A DNA stretch of 64,000 bases from Nocardia africana NBRC 100379 (GTDB lineage: Bacteria; Actinomycetota; Actinomycetes; Mycobacteriales; Mycobacteriaceae). Below, one piece after another: positions 42,588 to 63,012 of this stretch. Within the stretch, counting starts at the first letter, position 1, and each line of letters starts with the position of its first letter. The notes beneath the pieces were generated by a model. The model did no database searches. It was given only the letters and a program-made list of their open reading frames with translations, and was not told the origin of the DNA. Location of the stretch: positions 186,001 through 250,000 of the forward strand of contig NZ_BDAV01000010.1 of the NCBI RefSeq assembly GCF_001612635.1, in the 5' to 3' direction. The position numbers and the translations under genes are program-made.

Positions 42588-43008
42588 CGCGCCGACTCCT
42601 CTCCCGCTGATCGCGAGCCTGATAGTAGCGCCAGGCCCGCGCTCCCACCCGCCGCGCCACCGCGACCGGTTCCCGGCGGCCGTCGCCCCGGGAGGCCCGT
42701 TCCACCACGGCCGCGAAGAACAGCAGCAGCACCCCGGCACCGCCCAGGCCGAAGTAGACGGTGTCCCCGAGCAGGGTGACGAGCATGCGGGCGGATTCGT
42801 GGTCCGCTCCCGCCAACGCCGGTAGAACCGCTTCGAGCTGCAGTAGGCGTACGCCCTCGGCGACCAGCCACACCACCGCCGCCGCGGCCAGCGACCACCC
42901 GGCAAGGCGATAGCTGCGCGCCAATCGGAAACCGGCTGTCAGGGAGACCACGGCCAGCACCACCACCGCCAGTTCGCCGGCGCCGAACACCACCTGCGCG
43001 CTACTCAT
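42577..43008 (-). CDS. Small membrane protein of the TetR operon (b)
   Basis: A 143-residue protein with about four hydrophobic segments (VVFGAGELAVVVLAVVSLTA, LAGWSLAAAAVVWLVAEGVR, and one near residues 80-100) and a basic C-terminal tail. No family is recognised. It overlaps the upstream membrane gene by eight bases and the TetR gene by 11, so the three are translated as a unit. Confidence 0.7.
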   Translation of the reverse strand: MSSAQVVFGAGELAVVVLAVVSLTAGFRLARSYRLAGWSLAAAAVVWLVAEGVRLLQLEAVLPALAGADHESARMLVTLLGDTVYFGLGGAGVLLLFFAAVVERASRGDGRREPVAVARRVGARAWRYYQARDQRERSRRGGR

Positions 43009-43303
43009 CGCACCTGCTCCGGCCGCGCAGGATGGCGACCAGCAACAGCGCCCAGGCCAGCACCAGCAGGAGATTGCGGACGCCGGCGCCGAACTCCATG
43101 CGATGCGTCATGCCCTCCGCGCCACCGGAACCGAACCACATCGCCCGGCTGGTGACCAGTCCGACCACCGATCCGATCGCCGCCACCACCGCGGCGAGTG
43201 CCGCGCTGCCGTAGGCCCGCCCCAGCCGACGGCGGTAGTACAGCACGATCGCCGCGCCCAGCAGCGGCGCGCACAGGCCGAGCAATTCCACCAGACGAAA
43301 CAT
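43001..43303 (-). CDS. Small membrane protein of the TetR operon (a)
   Basis: A 100-residue protein with three hydrophobic segments (LVELLGLCAPLLGAAIVLYY, SAALAAVVAAIGSVVGLVTS and NLLLVLAWALLLVAILRG). It is the first gene of the TetR-controlled operon. Together with the next gene it may form a membrane complex, perhaps for stress or export; no family is recognised. The three palindromes at 43319-43380 lie 15 to 77 bases upstream of its start. Confidence 0.7.
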   Translation of the reverse strand: MFRLVELLGLCAPLLGAAIVLYYRRRLGRAYGSAALAAVVAAIGSVVGLVTSRAMWFGSGGAEGMTHRMEFGAGVRNLLLVLAWALLLVAILRGRSRCDE

Positions 43304-43318
43304 CGGCAGCCACCCCTC

Positions 43319-43380
43319 TCATACGTTCGTATGAGAACGACCATACGAACGTATGAGGCTTCGGTCAATACGATCGTATG
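43319..43380. promoter_or_regulatory. Triple palindromic TetR operator
   Basis: CATACGTTCGTATG (43320-43333), CATACGAACGTATG (43342-43355) and AATACGATCGTATG (43367-43380) are near-identical 14-base palindromes with centres 22 and 25 bases apart. They lie directly upstream of the operon that ends with the TetR gene, which strongly suggests autoregulation. Confidence 0.85.
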
Positions 43381-43413
43381 AGACCGGTCAGGGCATATGA
43401 GACCGGTCAGGGC
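43377..43413. repeat. Tandem 18-bp direct repeat
   Basis: TATGAGACCGGTCAGGGC occurs at 43377-43394 and 43396-43413, a 19-base period. The first copy overlaps the third TetR palindrome and the second covers the stop codon of the free acyltransferase gene. It is a local duplication. Confidence 0.85.
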
Positions 43414-44738
43414 GTCGCGAAACTCCATTCGTCACCGTCGGGCCAGATGACGCGGGAACCGTCGCGCCGACGCATCGTCCCGCCCGGGTCGACGACCCAT
43501 TCCGCCGGATCGAAGGTCTCACCGCCACCGGCCGGGTGTTCGACGGCGGTGCGATCCCGGCGCAGATAGGCTCCGTCCTCGCGCGGCGTCCACGCGGCCG
43601 GATCGAAGGTGCGCAGCGCGTTGTCCGCCGTAATCAGCGCCATCGCGCCGTAGCGCCGGAGACGGGAGCCGTCGGGACGGCCGGTCCAGGCCGCGTCGGT
43701 CATCGGCTCGGGTTCGTCGGTACCGGCCCACACGATCTCGGAGGTGGTGGGCGCGTACAGGTCACCGCGCTCGCCGTGGCGCCAATATCCCAGCTCGTGC
43801 CGCGGCCACTGCCGGTCACCGAGCAGGGCGAGGACCTCGTCGAGATCCTCCGGCTCGCCGAAACTGGTTGTGCGAAGGGACTTTTCCGACCGTCGCAGCA
43901 TCGAGGTGAGGCGTGCGCCGGGACCGGCTTCGATTACGTACCGGACCCCGCGGGCCGTCAGTCCCGCCATCACGGCATCCCAGCGCACGGGTGCGCAGAT
44001 CTGCGCGGACAGCGAGTCGGCCGGGTCGAGTTCGGTACGCCAACTCCCGGATGCGCCGTCCACCAACGGAATTCGCGGTGCGGCGAATTCGGCGCGATCC
44101 AACTCCGACCGGAAGGCGGCCGCGGCCGGTGCCATCAATGCGCAGTGAAACGGCGCGCTGACGTCGAGAGCACGGATCATCGCCCCGCGTTCCTCGGCGA
44201 GCTGCCGAGCCCTGCCGACCGCGCCGGTGTGCCCGGAGATCACCACCTGACTCGCGCCGTTGTAGTTGGCGACCGCGACGACCTCGGATCGCGCTGCGGC
44301 AGCGCAGATCCGGTCGACCTCGTCGGCTTCCAGGCCCATCACCGCCACCATCGCACCCTTCCCCGGCGGCACCGCCTCCTGCATCAGGGCGCCCCGGCGG
44401 CGCACCAGACGCACCGCCGTCTCGAAATCGAGGGCGCCGGCACAGACGTGGGCGGTGATCTCACCGAGGCTGTGGCCGGCCACCACGACCGGATGAATGC
44501 CGGTCTCCGACACCAGAACCCGATACGCCGCCACACTGGTGGCCAGGATGGCGGGCTGGGCGTTCTCGGTCCGGGCCAGCTCCGCCGGGTCGCCGGCGAA
44601 GCACAGCTCGCCGAGGCCGAATTCGATTGCCGCGTCGGCACGGTCGAACACCTCGCGCGCGACCGCGTAGGTGTCGGCCAGCGCCTTGCCCATGCCGGGG
44701 AATTGCGCGCCCTGACCGGGGAATACGAATGCGATCAT
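43407..44738 (-). CDS. Free-standing acyltransferase (trans-AT/FabD type) with C-terminal Trp-repeat tail
   Basis: A 443-residue malonyl-CoA:ACP transacylase-like enzyme. The AT motifs are FVFPGQGAQFPGMG, AGHSLGEITAH with the catalytic Ser, and APFHCALMAP with His. The first 300 residues are a complete AT domain. The last 140 residues hold three imperfect repeats of about 40 residues (DAAWTGRPDGSRLRRYG, DPAAWTPREDGAYLRRDR, DPAEWVVDPGGTMRRRDG), not part of the usual family. It begins one base after the KASIII-like gene stop. Two PKS modules in this cluster have lost their AT serine, so it probably loads them in trans, as in trans-AT systems. Confidence 0.88.
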   Translation of the reverse strand: MIAFVFPGQGAQFPGMGKALADTYAVAREVFDRADAAIEFGLGELCFAGDPAELARTENAQPAILATSVAAYRVLVSETGIHPVVVAGHSLGEITAHVCAGALDFETAVRLVRRRGALMQEAVPPGKGAMVAVMGLEADEVDRICAAAARSEVVAVANYNGASQVVISGHTGAVGRARQLAEERGAMIRALDVSAPFHCALMAPAAAAFRSELDRAEFAAPRIPLVDGASGSWRTELDPADSLSAQICAPVRWDAVMAGLTARGVRYVIEAGPGARLTSMLRRSEKSLRTTSFGEPEDLDEVLALLGDRQWPRHELGYWRHGERGDLYAPTTSEIVWAGTDEPEPMTDAAWTGRPDGSRLRRYGAMALITADNALRTFDPAAWTPREDGAYLRRDRTAVEHPAGGGETFDPAEWVVDPGGTMRRRDGSRVIWPDGDEWSFATP

Positions 44739-44739
44739 G

Positions 44740-45645
44740 TCAGCCGATCCTCAACAGTGCGACGCCCCAGGTGCCGAACCCGTGGCTGATGGTCATGACG
44801 ATCTCCCCCGGCGCGACGCCGTCCTCCAGATACGTCTGCAGATTGATCAGATTGTCGGCCGAATGCACGTGGGCGTAGTCGGCGATATTGTCCAGATAGC
44901 ACAGGTCGTGGTCGAGTCCGGCCGAGTCGGCCATGAAGCGCACGGCCTCCTCGTTGACGTTGTTGGCGATGATCCGCCGCACGTCGCCGCGATCCAGGCC
45001 GGCGCGGTCGAGCATATCGGCGACCGCGCGGGACAGGCCGCGCTTGGTGAGCCCGGCCAGCGCCGGCATCTTCGCCACGCGGATCAGCTGGTTGGTGCCC
45101 TGATTCGAGCCGAGCACCTCGATCCGCGAGGGTTCGGCGGAGGTGATCAGGCAGGCGGCCGCACCGTCGCTCAGGACCGAGAGTGCGTCACGCAGGATGC
45201 GGGCATGCGGGTCCGGGCACGCGTCGGCGGTGACGACCAGGACATTGCGGGCCGATCCGGCGGCGACCAGGCTGTGCGCGATCCGCAGGGCGCTGCCGAA
45301 ATTCGCGCATTCGGCGAGCGTGACGCCGATCGGGGTGGCGCGAGTGAGGCCGAAACGCTCACAGAAGCGCAGGAATTCACCCCCGGCCAGGGCACCGGTT
45401 TCCGGGCTCGACGACGCGTAGACCAGCAGGTCGATCTCGGCCGCGTCCACCGGGATCCGGTCGAGAGTGCCCGCGACCACCTCGGCGGCCAGTTGCAGCG
45501 GGGTCTGTTCGGTCCGGCAGTAGTGGTACAGGCCGAGTCCGTGCATATCGCGCAGCATGGCCGGGTCCTCGCGCAGCGGCGGCAGGCCGGCGATCGGCTC
45601 GCGGGCGCCGACGGCGTAGGAGATGCCGTGCAGATAGACGCTCAT
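44740..45645 (-). CDS. KASIII-like ketosynthase/acyltransferase with altered catalytic residues
   Basis: A 301-residue thiolase-fold protein of the FabH/KASIII group. The active-site Cys is in TLAECANFGSALR. Aligned with FabH, the His of the HQAN motif is replaced (IIANNVNEEA, Asn instead of His). The Asn loop reads AHVHSADN, where Asn is missing but two His are near. The C-terminal glycine block ISHGFGTWGVALLRIG is family-like. It may act as an acyltransferase or release enzyme rather than a decarboxylating condensing enzyme, as in CerJ-type relatives. The start has ggag five bases upstream; the next gene, the free AT, follows after one base. Confidence 0.82.
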   Translation of the reverse strand: MSVYLHGISYAVGAREPIAGLPPLREDPAMLRDMHGLGLYHYCRTEQTPLQLAAEVVAGTLDRIPVDAAEIDLLVYASSSPETGALAGGEFLRFCERFGLTRATPIGVTLAECANFGSALRIAHSLVAAGSARNVLVVTADACPDPHARILRDALSVLSDGAAACLITSAEPSRIEVLGSNQGTNQLIRVAKMPALAGLTKRGLSRAVADMLDRAGLDRGDVRRIIANNVNEEAVRFMADSAGLDHDLCYLDNIADYAHVHSADNLINLQTYLEDGVAPGEIVMTISHGFGTWGVALLRIG

Positions 45646-45712
45646 CGGGGCTCCTGTTTCTTGCGGGACACCCGCACCCGGTCGGACCGGCGAGAGGCTG
45701 CGCGAGTGTGTC

Positions 45713-55310
<9,598 letters not shown>

Positions 55311-55317
<7 letters not shown>

Positions 55318-58300
55318 TGTGCGTCGCTGTGTAATGCCGCCTCCAGCAGAGCCAGCTCGGCGGCGATCGGATCCTCCGACGGGGATGCGGCGTGCCGGGC
55401 CGACGGGGCCGGTGGCGAACCTGCCGGTTCCGAGCCGGGCGGCTGCGGCCCGGCCGGATCCGGACCGGTCGGACTCGCGACCGCAGGAGTCGGCGCAGGC
55501 GAATCCGGCTCAGCCGGAACCGGAATCAGCGAACCGGACGCAGCCGGGAGCGGCGTAGCCGAAGCCGATGTGGCCGAATACGACCCGGTCGGTGGTACAT
55601 CCGGCGATGTCGCGGCCGAATGCGGTGGTCCGTCCTGTATCGCCGGCTGCTGCGGCCGGGCACCGTGTGCCGCGGCGGCCACGGTCGCGTCCGACGCGTC
55701 GGCTTCGTCGGAAGCGATTGCGGCCGAGAGGTATTCGGCCGCCTTCTCGATCGTCGGATAGTCGAATCCGAAGGTCGCGGGGAGCGCGAGTCCGAAACCG
55801 TCCTGCAGGCGTGAGCGCAGTTCGACCACCGCGAGGGAATCCATCCCGAGCTGGGTGAATCCTTCCTCCGGGTCGACCAGATGCCCGTCGTCGAGTCCCA
55901 GCACCGCCTTCACCTCGGTGGCCGTGAGCTCGCGCACGAGGGCCGTCCGATCGGTCCGGGCGGCCGCCAGAACCCGGTCGCGCAGTGAGGCGGCGGGCCC
56001 CGCGGCCGCGGGGGTCGCGACGATACTTCCGTACCACGGGTCGCCCGCGGCCGCCGCGGCCAGCTTCGGCCAGTCCAGATCCGCGGCGACCACGGTCGGC
56101 CCGGCAGCGACCAGATTGCCGGCCAGCAGACGCAGCCCCTGTTCCGGCGAGAGCGGGCGGTAGCCGCGCAGCCGGGCACGTTCGCGCTCCTCGGCGCCGA
56201 GCCTGGCCGCCATCCCGATCTCACCCCACGGGCCCCAGGCGATGCTGGTCGCGCGGATACCCTGCGCCCGCAACAGCGACGCGTACCCGTCCAGATACGC
56301 ATTGGCCGCCGCGTAGTTCGCTTGCCCGCCCGCACCGACGGTCGCGGTCAGCGACGAGAAGCACACCACGAATTCCGTGTCGGTACCGATGATTTCGCGC
56401 AGCCGGTGGATGCCGCCGACCTTGGGCGCCAGGACCCCGGCGAACCGGTCGGCGTCCAGGCCGGCGATCGTCGCATCGTCCAGCACACCGGCCGCGTGCA
56501 CGATGCCGCCGAGCGGATGCGGCGCCGCGGCGACCACGCCGGCGAGCGATTCGGCGCCGATATCGGCGGTGTGCACGGTGACCGAGCAGCCACCGCCGCG
56601 GATCTCGTCCAGCAGTCGCACGGTCTCCGGGTCGGGTGCGGTGCGGCCGACGAGTACGAGATGTCGCGCGCCCTGCTCGGCGAGCAGGTGCGCCACGCGC
56701 GGGCCGATTCCCCGCAGTCCGCCCGTGACGAGGTAGCTGCGATCGGGCCGTATCCGCACCTGGGTCCCCGGCTGTGCCCGGCGCAGCCGCGCGACGTACC
56801 GATTCCCGCCGCGATACGCGATCCGCATCTCCGCCGACCACCGCTGGATCTCGGCCGCCAGCCGCGTCAGCGACGAATCGTCGTCGCCGTCCAGATCGAC
56901 TGTGCTGCAGTGCAGTTCCGGGTACTCGCGACGGACGACCGTGGCGATCCCCCACAGCATGGTCGCGGCCGGATCGGTGACGTCGGCGTCGCCGGTCACG
57001 GGTTGGGCGCCACGAGTGGGCCACCATACGCGGACGCGGTCGGATGCCAGCGCCGGGAACGGTCGCACAGCCGCGGCACACCGCTGGGCGGCCTCGCCGA
57101 CGAACCGCGCGCTGTCGCCGTCCGCGCTCGACAGGCCGCGTAGGTCGACGTAGCCGCGACGGTCCGCCGCGGCGAATTCGACCGGCCACGACAGTGTTTC
57201 GCCGTCGGTGGCCGCGCGGCGGGTGATGCCCGGCCCGGGCGGCGCGTCCGCACCGATCAGTACCGTCACGGCCGGGATCGCTCGCTCGCGCAGCACCCGC
57301 GCGAACCGGTTCAACCGGTCGGGTTCGTCGTCGACCACAAGCAGCGAGACCGGATGGATGCCGTCGCCGGCGGCCCCGGTGCGCTGCCAGTGTTGTTCAT
57401 GGGTGATATCGGCCGTCTTGTGCGCGAGCGCCCGCTCCACCTGTGCCCGGCTGATGCGCCGCGATTCGAATCCGTCTACGGCGACGACCAATTCGCCGGT
57501 GGCGCTGTACATCCGGATATGCGCGGTGAACGCGTCGTCACCCGCACCGTGCCCGCCCGCCAGCCGGGCGTGGATCCACAGCGGGCCCTCGGTGCGGCGA
57601 CCGGAGAAGTAGTAGCGGTCGATACTGAACGGAACGTAGATGTTCTCCTGCGCCCGCAGCAGATCGTTGTCGTATTTCCAGCAGCTGTTGAGCACCTGGA
57701 ACGCGGCCTCGACCAGCCCCGCGTGCAGCGGTTCCGGCCCGATCTCCACGCCCTCGGGACGGGTGGTCAGGCACAGTGCCTCGTTGTCGCCGCGCCGGAT
57801 GGTCTCGATCCAGTGGAAGGAGTTTCCGGTGTCGAGCCCCGGCACCCACACATCACGATAGAACTCGAGTCCGGACAGCTCCTGCGGACAGCGGGCGAGG
57901 ATGTCGTCGCGATCCGCGTCGCCGAAGGTCGAATCCGATTCGGCGGGAGCGCTTTCCAGCGCGGTGCGAAACAGCGCCGGCCAGGCCGCGCCCGCACCGG
58001 ACTCCTCCTCCGCGACGAGGGTCACGTCCCAGCCCGGGCCGTTCGGCCGCAGCACCAGCTGTGCGCGGCGGCTACCGCCGTCCGATACGGCGAACGGATG
58101 GAGGAACAACGTGTCACGCAGCACGGACGGCCCGTCGATGTGATGCGCGGCCGCGGCCAGCACCATCGCGATATGAGAGGCGCCGGGGACCACCGCGGTA
58201 CCGAACAGCCGGTGATCGGTCACATAGGACGGCGAGTCACAGGCGAAAACGCGTTCGTAGCGAATCTCGTCCGACAGCGGCAGATCCACCGGACGACCCG

Positions 58301-61300
58301 GCAGCCCGGGCTCCTCGACGGTGCTCTCGGCACGGCGGAGCGCACGATTCGGCTCGACCCAGAAGGTGCTGCGCTGGAAAGCGTAGGTAGGTAGCGGGAT
58401 TCGACGGCCGTGCGCGAACGGCCCCCACGGTGTGAGGCAGATGTCCTCCCCGCTCGCATAGAGTTTCGCCGCCGCGATGGCGAAGGTGCGCGGAAAATCG
58501 TGCGGCCCGTCGGTCGCGAGGACCGTGTGGACGCTGTGCCGATCGGCGGCGAGCCGCAGCCGGGCTCGTTCGTCGCCGCGCCGGCCCAGCACCAGCATCC
58601 GATCGCAGCCCGCGGCGGCTACACACGACTCGACGCCGTGTGCGTGCGACGCCTGCCAGAGGTCGCGGCGATCGTCACCCACCGGCGCCGGTGCCCCCGC
58701 CGCGGCCTTCCGCATCGCGGTCGCCAGATCGATGACGCCGGATATCGCCGCGGCGACGTATTCGCCCGTGCCGTAACCGATCACCACATCCCAGCGCAGC
58801 CCGCAGGCCCGCCACATCTGCACCAGGACGTACTGCCGGGCCAGCTCGGCCTGCACCCCGGCGGGTTCGGCGCCGCCGAGCGCCGCGGCCACCTCCGCGC
58901 GCGCCGTGCGCACCACCGCATCGTCGGCGTACAGGTCGAGGAATTCGTCGATACCGTTTTCGGGCGCGTCGCCCAGGACCAGGCACAGGCGGCGGTCCGC
59001 GTGCTGTTGCGCCTCGGTGAACAATGCCGCCGCGGGTTCACCACGCAGGTAGGCGGCCAGCGCCGCCCGCAACTCCGGCAGCGTGGCGGCCACGGCGGCC
59101 AACCGGTTCCGATGATGCTCTCGCCCGAAACCTGTTGTGTAGCAGACGTCCTCGACGGCCGCGTCGGCGTTCAGCCGATCGAGGTAACGCTGCGCGAGCT
59201 CACGCAGCGCCGCGTCGGAACGCGCCGACAATCGGAACACTCCGGTCCAGCCCGCGGGGGCGGTGTTCCCGGTGCGCGGCGGCGCGGCCTCCAGCACCGC
59301 GTGCGCGTTGGTGCCGCCGATACCGAAGGCCGACACCGTGGCGATCCGCGGCCGATCCGACGGCCACGCCCGCGACCGCTGCGACACCTGAAAAGGCGTC
59401 TGGGACCACGGAATCCGGCTACTGGGCTGGTGCAGATCCGCGAGCCCCGGCAGGACCGCGTGATCCACCGCGAGTACGGCTTTGACGAACCCCGCCACAC
59501 CGGCGGCGGTATCGAGGTGGCCGATATTCGCCTTCACCGATCCGACCTCGCACCGTTCGGCGCGCGGGCCGCCGAACGCCTCGGTGAGGGCGGCGATCTC
59601 CATCGGATCACCCATCGGAGTGGCCGTACCGTGCGCCTCGACGTATCCGATATCGGCCGGCGCCACCCCGGCGACGCGATGCGCCCGGCGGATGACCTCG
59701 GCCTGGCCGTCGACACTCGGCGCGGTGAACCCGACCTTCGCCGAGCCGTCGTTGTTGATCGCGGTGCCGCGCACCACGGCGAAGATCCGGTCCCCGTCGC
59801 GCATCGCGGCGTCGAACCGTTTGAGTACGACCACGCCCGCCCCGTTGCCGAAGACGGTGCCGCCGGCCTGCTCGTCGAAGGCGCGGCAGTGCCCGTCCGG
59901 CGAGGCGACCATCCCCTCCTGATGCAGATACCCGACCCGATCCGGCACGCGCACCGCGACCCCGCCGGCCAGGGCGATCTCGCATTCGTCCCGGCCGATG
60001 GATTGGCAAGCCAGATGAACCGCGACCAGGGAGGTCGAGCACGCACTCTGCACGGTGACGGCCGGCCCGTGCAGGTCGAGCCGGTAGGCGATCGAGGTGG
60101 GCAGGAAGTCGGGTTCGTTGCCGACCTTGATCTGATAGTGCTGGGTCGAGGGCAGCCGGGTGAAGTCCTCGGCGAAATAGCGGTGGAAGTAGCTGCTGGG
60201 CAGCCCGCCCACGAACACCCCGGTGCGCGGGCGCTGCGGCGCACCACCGTAGCCCGCGTGTTCGAGCGCCTCGACCGCGCATTCCAGCAGCAGCCGATGC
60301 TGCGGATCGGTGACCTGCGCCTCGCGGGCGGTGAAACCGAAGTAGTCGGCATCGAATCCGGCGATATCGTCCAGGACGGCCACGGTGCGCACGTAATTCG
60401 GCGCGGCGATGCGCTCGTCCGATTCGCCCGCGGCCCGCAACTGCTCGTCGTCGAGTTCGGTCATCGTCGTGCGCGCACCCGCGATGACATCCCAGAACTC
60501 ATCGAGGTCGGCAGCGCCCGGAACGCGCACGGCCATGCCGATCACCGCGAACGGACCGCTGTGGTCACCGGTGTCATCGGTCGACTCTCGGGCGACGACC
60601 GAACCGGCGAGGGCCGCGGCCAGCGAGGCCACGGTCGGGTAGCGGAACAGGTCCGTGCGCGCGATCGAGATACCGAGCGCCTCTTCCAGCGCCAGGTGCA
60701 CCCGGGCCACGAGCAGTGAATTGCCGCCCAGATCGAAGAAATTCGCGGTGGCGGGCACCGAATCACACTCGAGCACCCGCGCCCAGACCGCCGCTATCGC
60801 GTCGGAGAGATCGCTCGGTGACGCGGCGGTCGTGCTGCGCACCGCGACGACGGGTGCGGGCAGACTCCTGCGATCGATCTTCCCCGCCGAGTTGCGCGGA
60901 AATTCCTCGAGCACAATGATTTTCGCCGGAACCATATAGACCGGCAGCAGCGCACGGGCATGATCGCGCAACGCGTCGGCGTCGACCACCGCGTCGTCCT
61001 CCGCGCTCACGTAACCGACCAGTTCGCTGCGCTGCGGATCATCACCGAAGATCGTGACCACGGCCTCGCGTACCCCGTCGGCCGTGCGCAACGCCGCCTC
61101 GACCTCGCCGGCTTCGATCCGCAGGCCACGCAATTTGAGCTGATGGTCGGCGCGGCCGAGATAGTCCAGGCGTCCGTCCGGCAGCCGCCGCACGCGATCA
61201 CCGGTGGCGTACAGCCGATCTCCGGTTCGCCGGTCGGCCACGAAGCGGCCGGCCTCGTCGGCGGGATCGACATAGCCACGCGCGAGGCAGACCCCGGCCA

Positions 61301-62996
61301 GATACAGCTGACCCGGAACTCCGACCGGCACAGGCTGTCCGGCGGTGTCGAGGACGACGGCGCGCACATTCTCGATCGGGCGACCGAGGGTGACCGCCGC
61401 CCCCGGAAGGACCTGTTCGCAGGTGACGTCGACGGCCGCTTCGGTCGGTCCGTAATAGTTGTAGAGCGCGGTGCCGGGCAGCAGCCGGTGGAATTCGGCG
61501 GCCACATCCGCGGGCAGGGCCTCACCGCTGGTGGTGACGTAGCGCAGCGAGGTGCACGCCTCGACGCCCGGCTCGGCCAGCCACGTGCGCAGCATCGAGG
61601 GCACGAAGTGGGCGACGGTGATCTCCTGCGCGCGAATGATGTCCAGCAGATAGCGCGAATCCCGGTGTCCCTCGGCATCACACAGCACCGACTGCGCACC
61701 GTGCACCAGCGGATAGAACAGATCCCACACCGACACGTCGAAGGTCAGCGGCGTCTTCTGCAGCACCCGGTCGGACTCGTCGATGCGAATCGCGTCGTGC
61801 AGCAAGCGGTTACAGATCGCCGCGTGTTCGATCAGCACACCCTTGGGCCGGCCGGTCGAGCCGGAGGTGTAGATGACGTAGGCCAGATCCGTCGGCGCGC
61901 CGACGCGTGCGGGCGCGGGCTCGGCCTGTTCCAGGTCGTCCCATACGGCGTCCAGATCTATCGCCGTGACGCCCTCGACGGATAAGCGTTCGGCGATCTC
62001 GGCGTCGTCGCACAGCACCACCGACGCCCCGGAATCGGCGAGGATCGTCGCCAGCCGCGCATCCGGATCCGCCGGATCCAGCGGCAGATACGCCGCACCG
62101 GCCTTCATGACGCCCAGGGCCAGCACCGGCACCCGCGGCGAACGCCGCAGGCACAGCGCGACGATCTCGCGAGGCCGCACCCCCACGACGCTCAGGTATC
62201 CGGCGACGCGCGCGGCGCGGTCGTCGAGTTCGCCGTAACTCAGGGTGCCCGCCGCGGACACGACGGCGGGACTGTCCGGCCGGCTCGCCGCTCGTTCGGC
62301 GATCAGGGCGTGCAAGGTGGTCGCCGGGCGGGCCACCAGCGGCCCGGCCGACCACTCGTCGAGGGCCGCCCGGTCGTCGTCCGGCAGCATCGGCAGGGCC
62401 GTGAGCGCGGTATCCGGCTGTGCGGTGAACGCGTCGATCAGCGTCGCCCATTGCGCCAGCAGTCGCCGCACCGTCTGCGGTTCGAACAGCTCCGCATCGT
62501 ATTCGCAGCGCAGTTCACCGGCGTCGCGATCGTCGACGAACACCAGGTCGCAGCCGACGACGGCCTCGAGCGCGTCCTCCGCCGCGTCCGGCTCGTGCTC
62601 ACCGGTGAGTTCGCAGTAGGCGATCTGGAACAGCGGATGTCGATCGAAGACCGGTGTGGGGCAGAGCTTCCCGATCAGGTCGTCGATGTCGAAGCCGGCC
62701 CGCATGGCCGCGAGCCGCGACCGCGCGTCCTCGACCTCGGCGGCCAGCGCGTCCGCCGTGCGATCCGGTTCGACGGCGATCCGCAGCGGGATCGGTGAAT
62801 CATCCTCTGGCGCGATCACACCGAGCGTGACCTCGGCGTGTTCGGAATGCCTGTGGACCAGGGCGATCAACGCCGCCAGTGCCGGACCCGAGGTGCCGGG
62901 ACGATACTCCTCCCGGGCGCGCAGGTATCGCTGCACCGGGGCGCGCCGGAAATCGGTGGCGATGGCGAGGACGCCGGGAAGAAAGTCGGCTTGCAC
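55311..62996 (-). CDS. Hybrid NRPS-PKS (partial C, A, PCP, KS, inactive AT, DH, KR, ACP)
   Basis: A 2561-residue megasynthase. Residues 1-215 match only the second half of a condensation domain, with no HHxxxDG motif. The A domain (about 230-720) has YTSGSTGRPKG and NSAGKIDR; pocket residues read D-V-W-H-T-S-Y-V-D-K, eight of ten matching the serine code of EntF. PCP Ser near 759. KS Cys in QSACSTS near 984. The AT remnant (GYGTGEY near 1409) lacks the serine. DH has HRLFGTAVVPG (near 1595) intact. KR has TGGLRGIG (near 2091) and NYAAAN. ACP Ser near 2383 (LGMDSL). A Pro/Ser/Ala-rich linker (about 2459-2542) leads to a short C-terminal docking helix. GTG 62996 is the start. Confidence 0.92.
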
Positions 62997-63012
62997 AGTA
63001 ACTCGATCCCAC

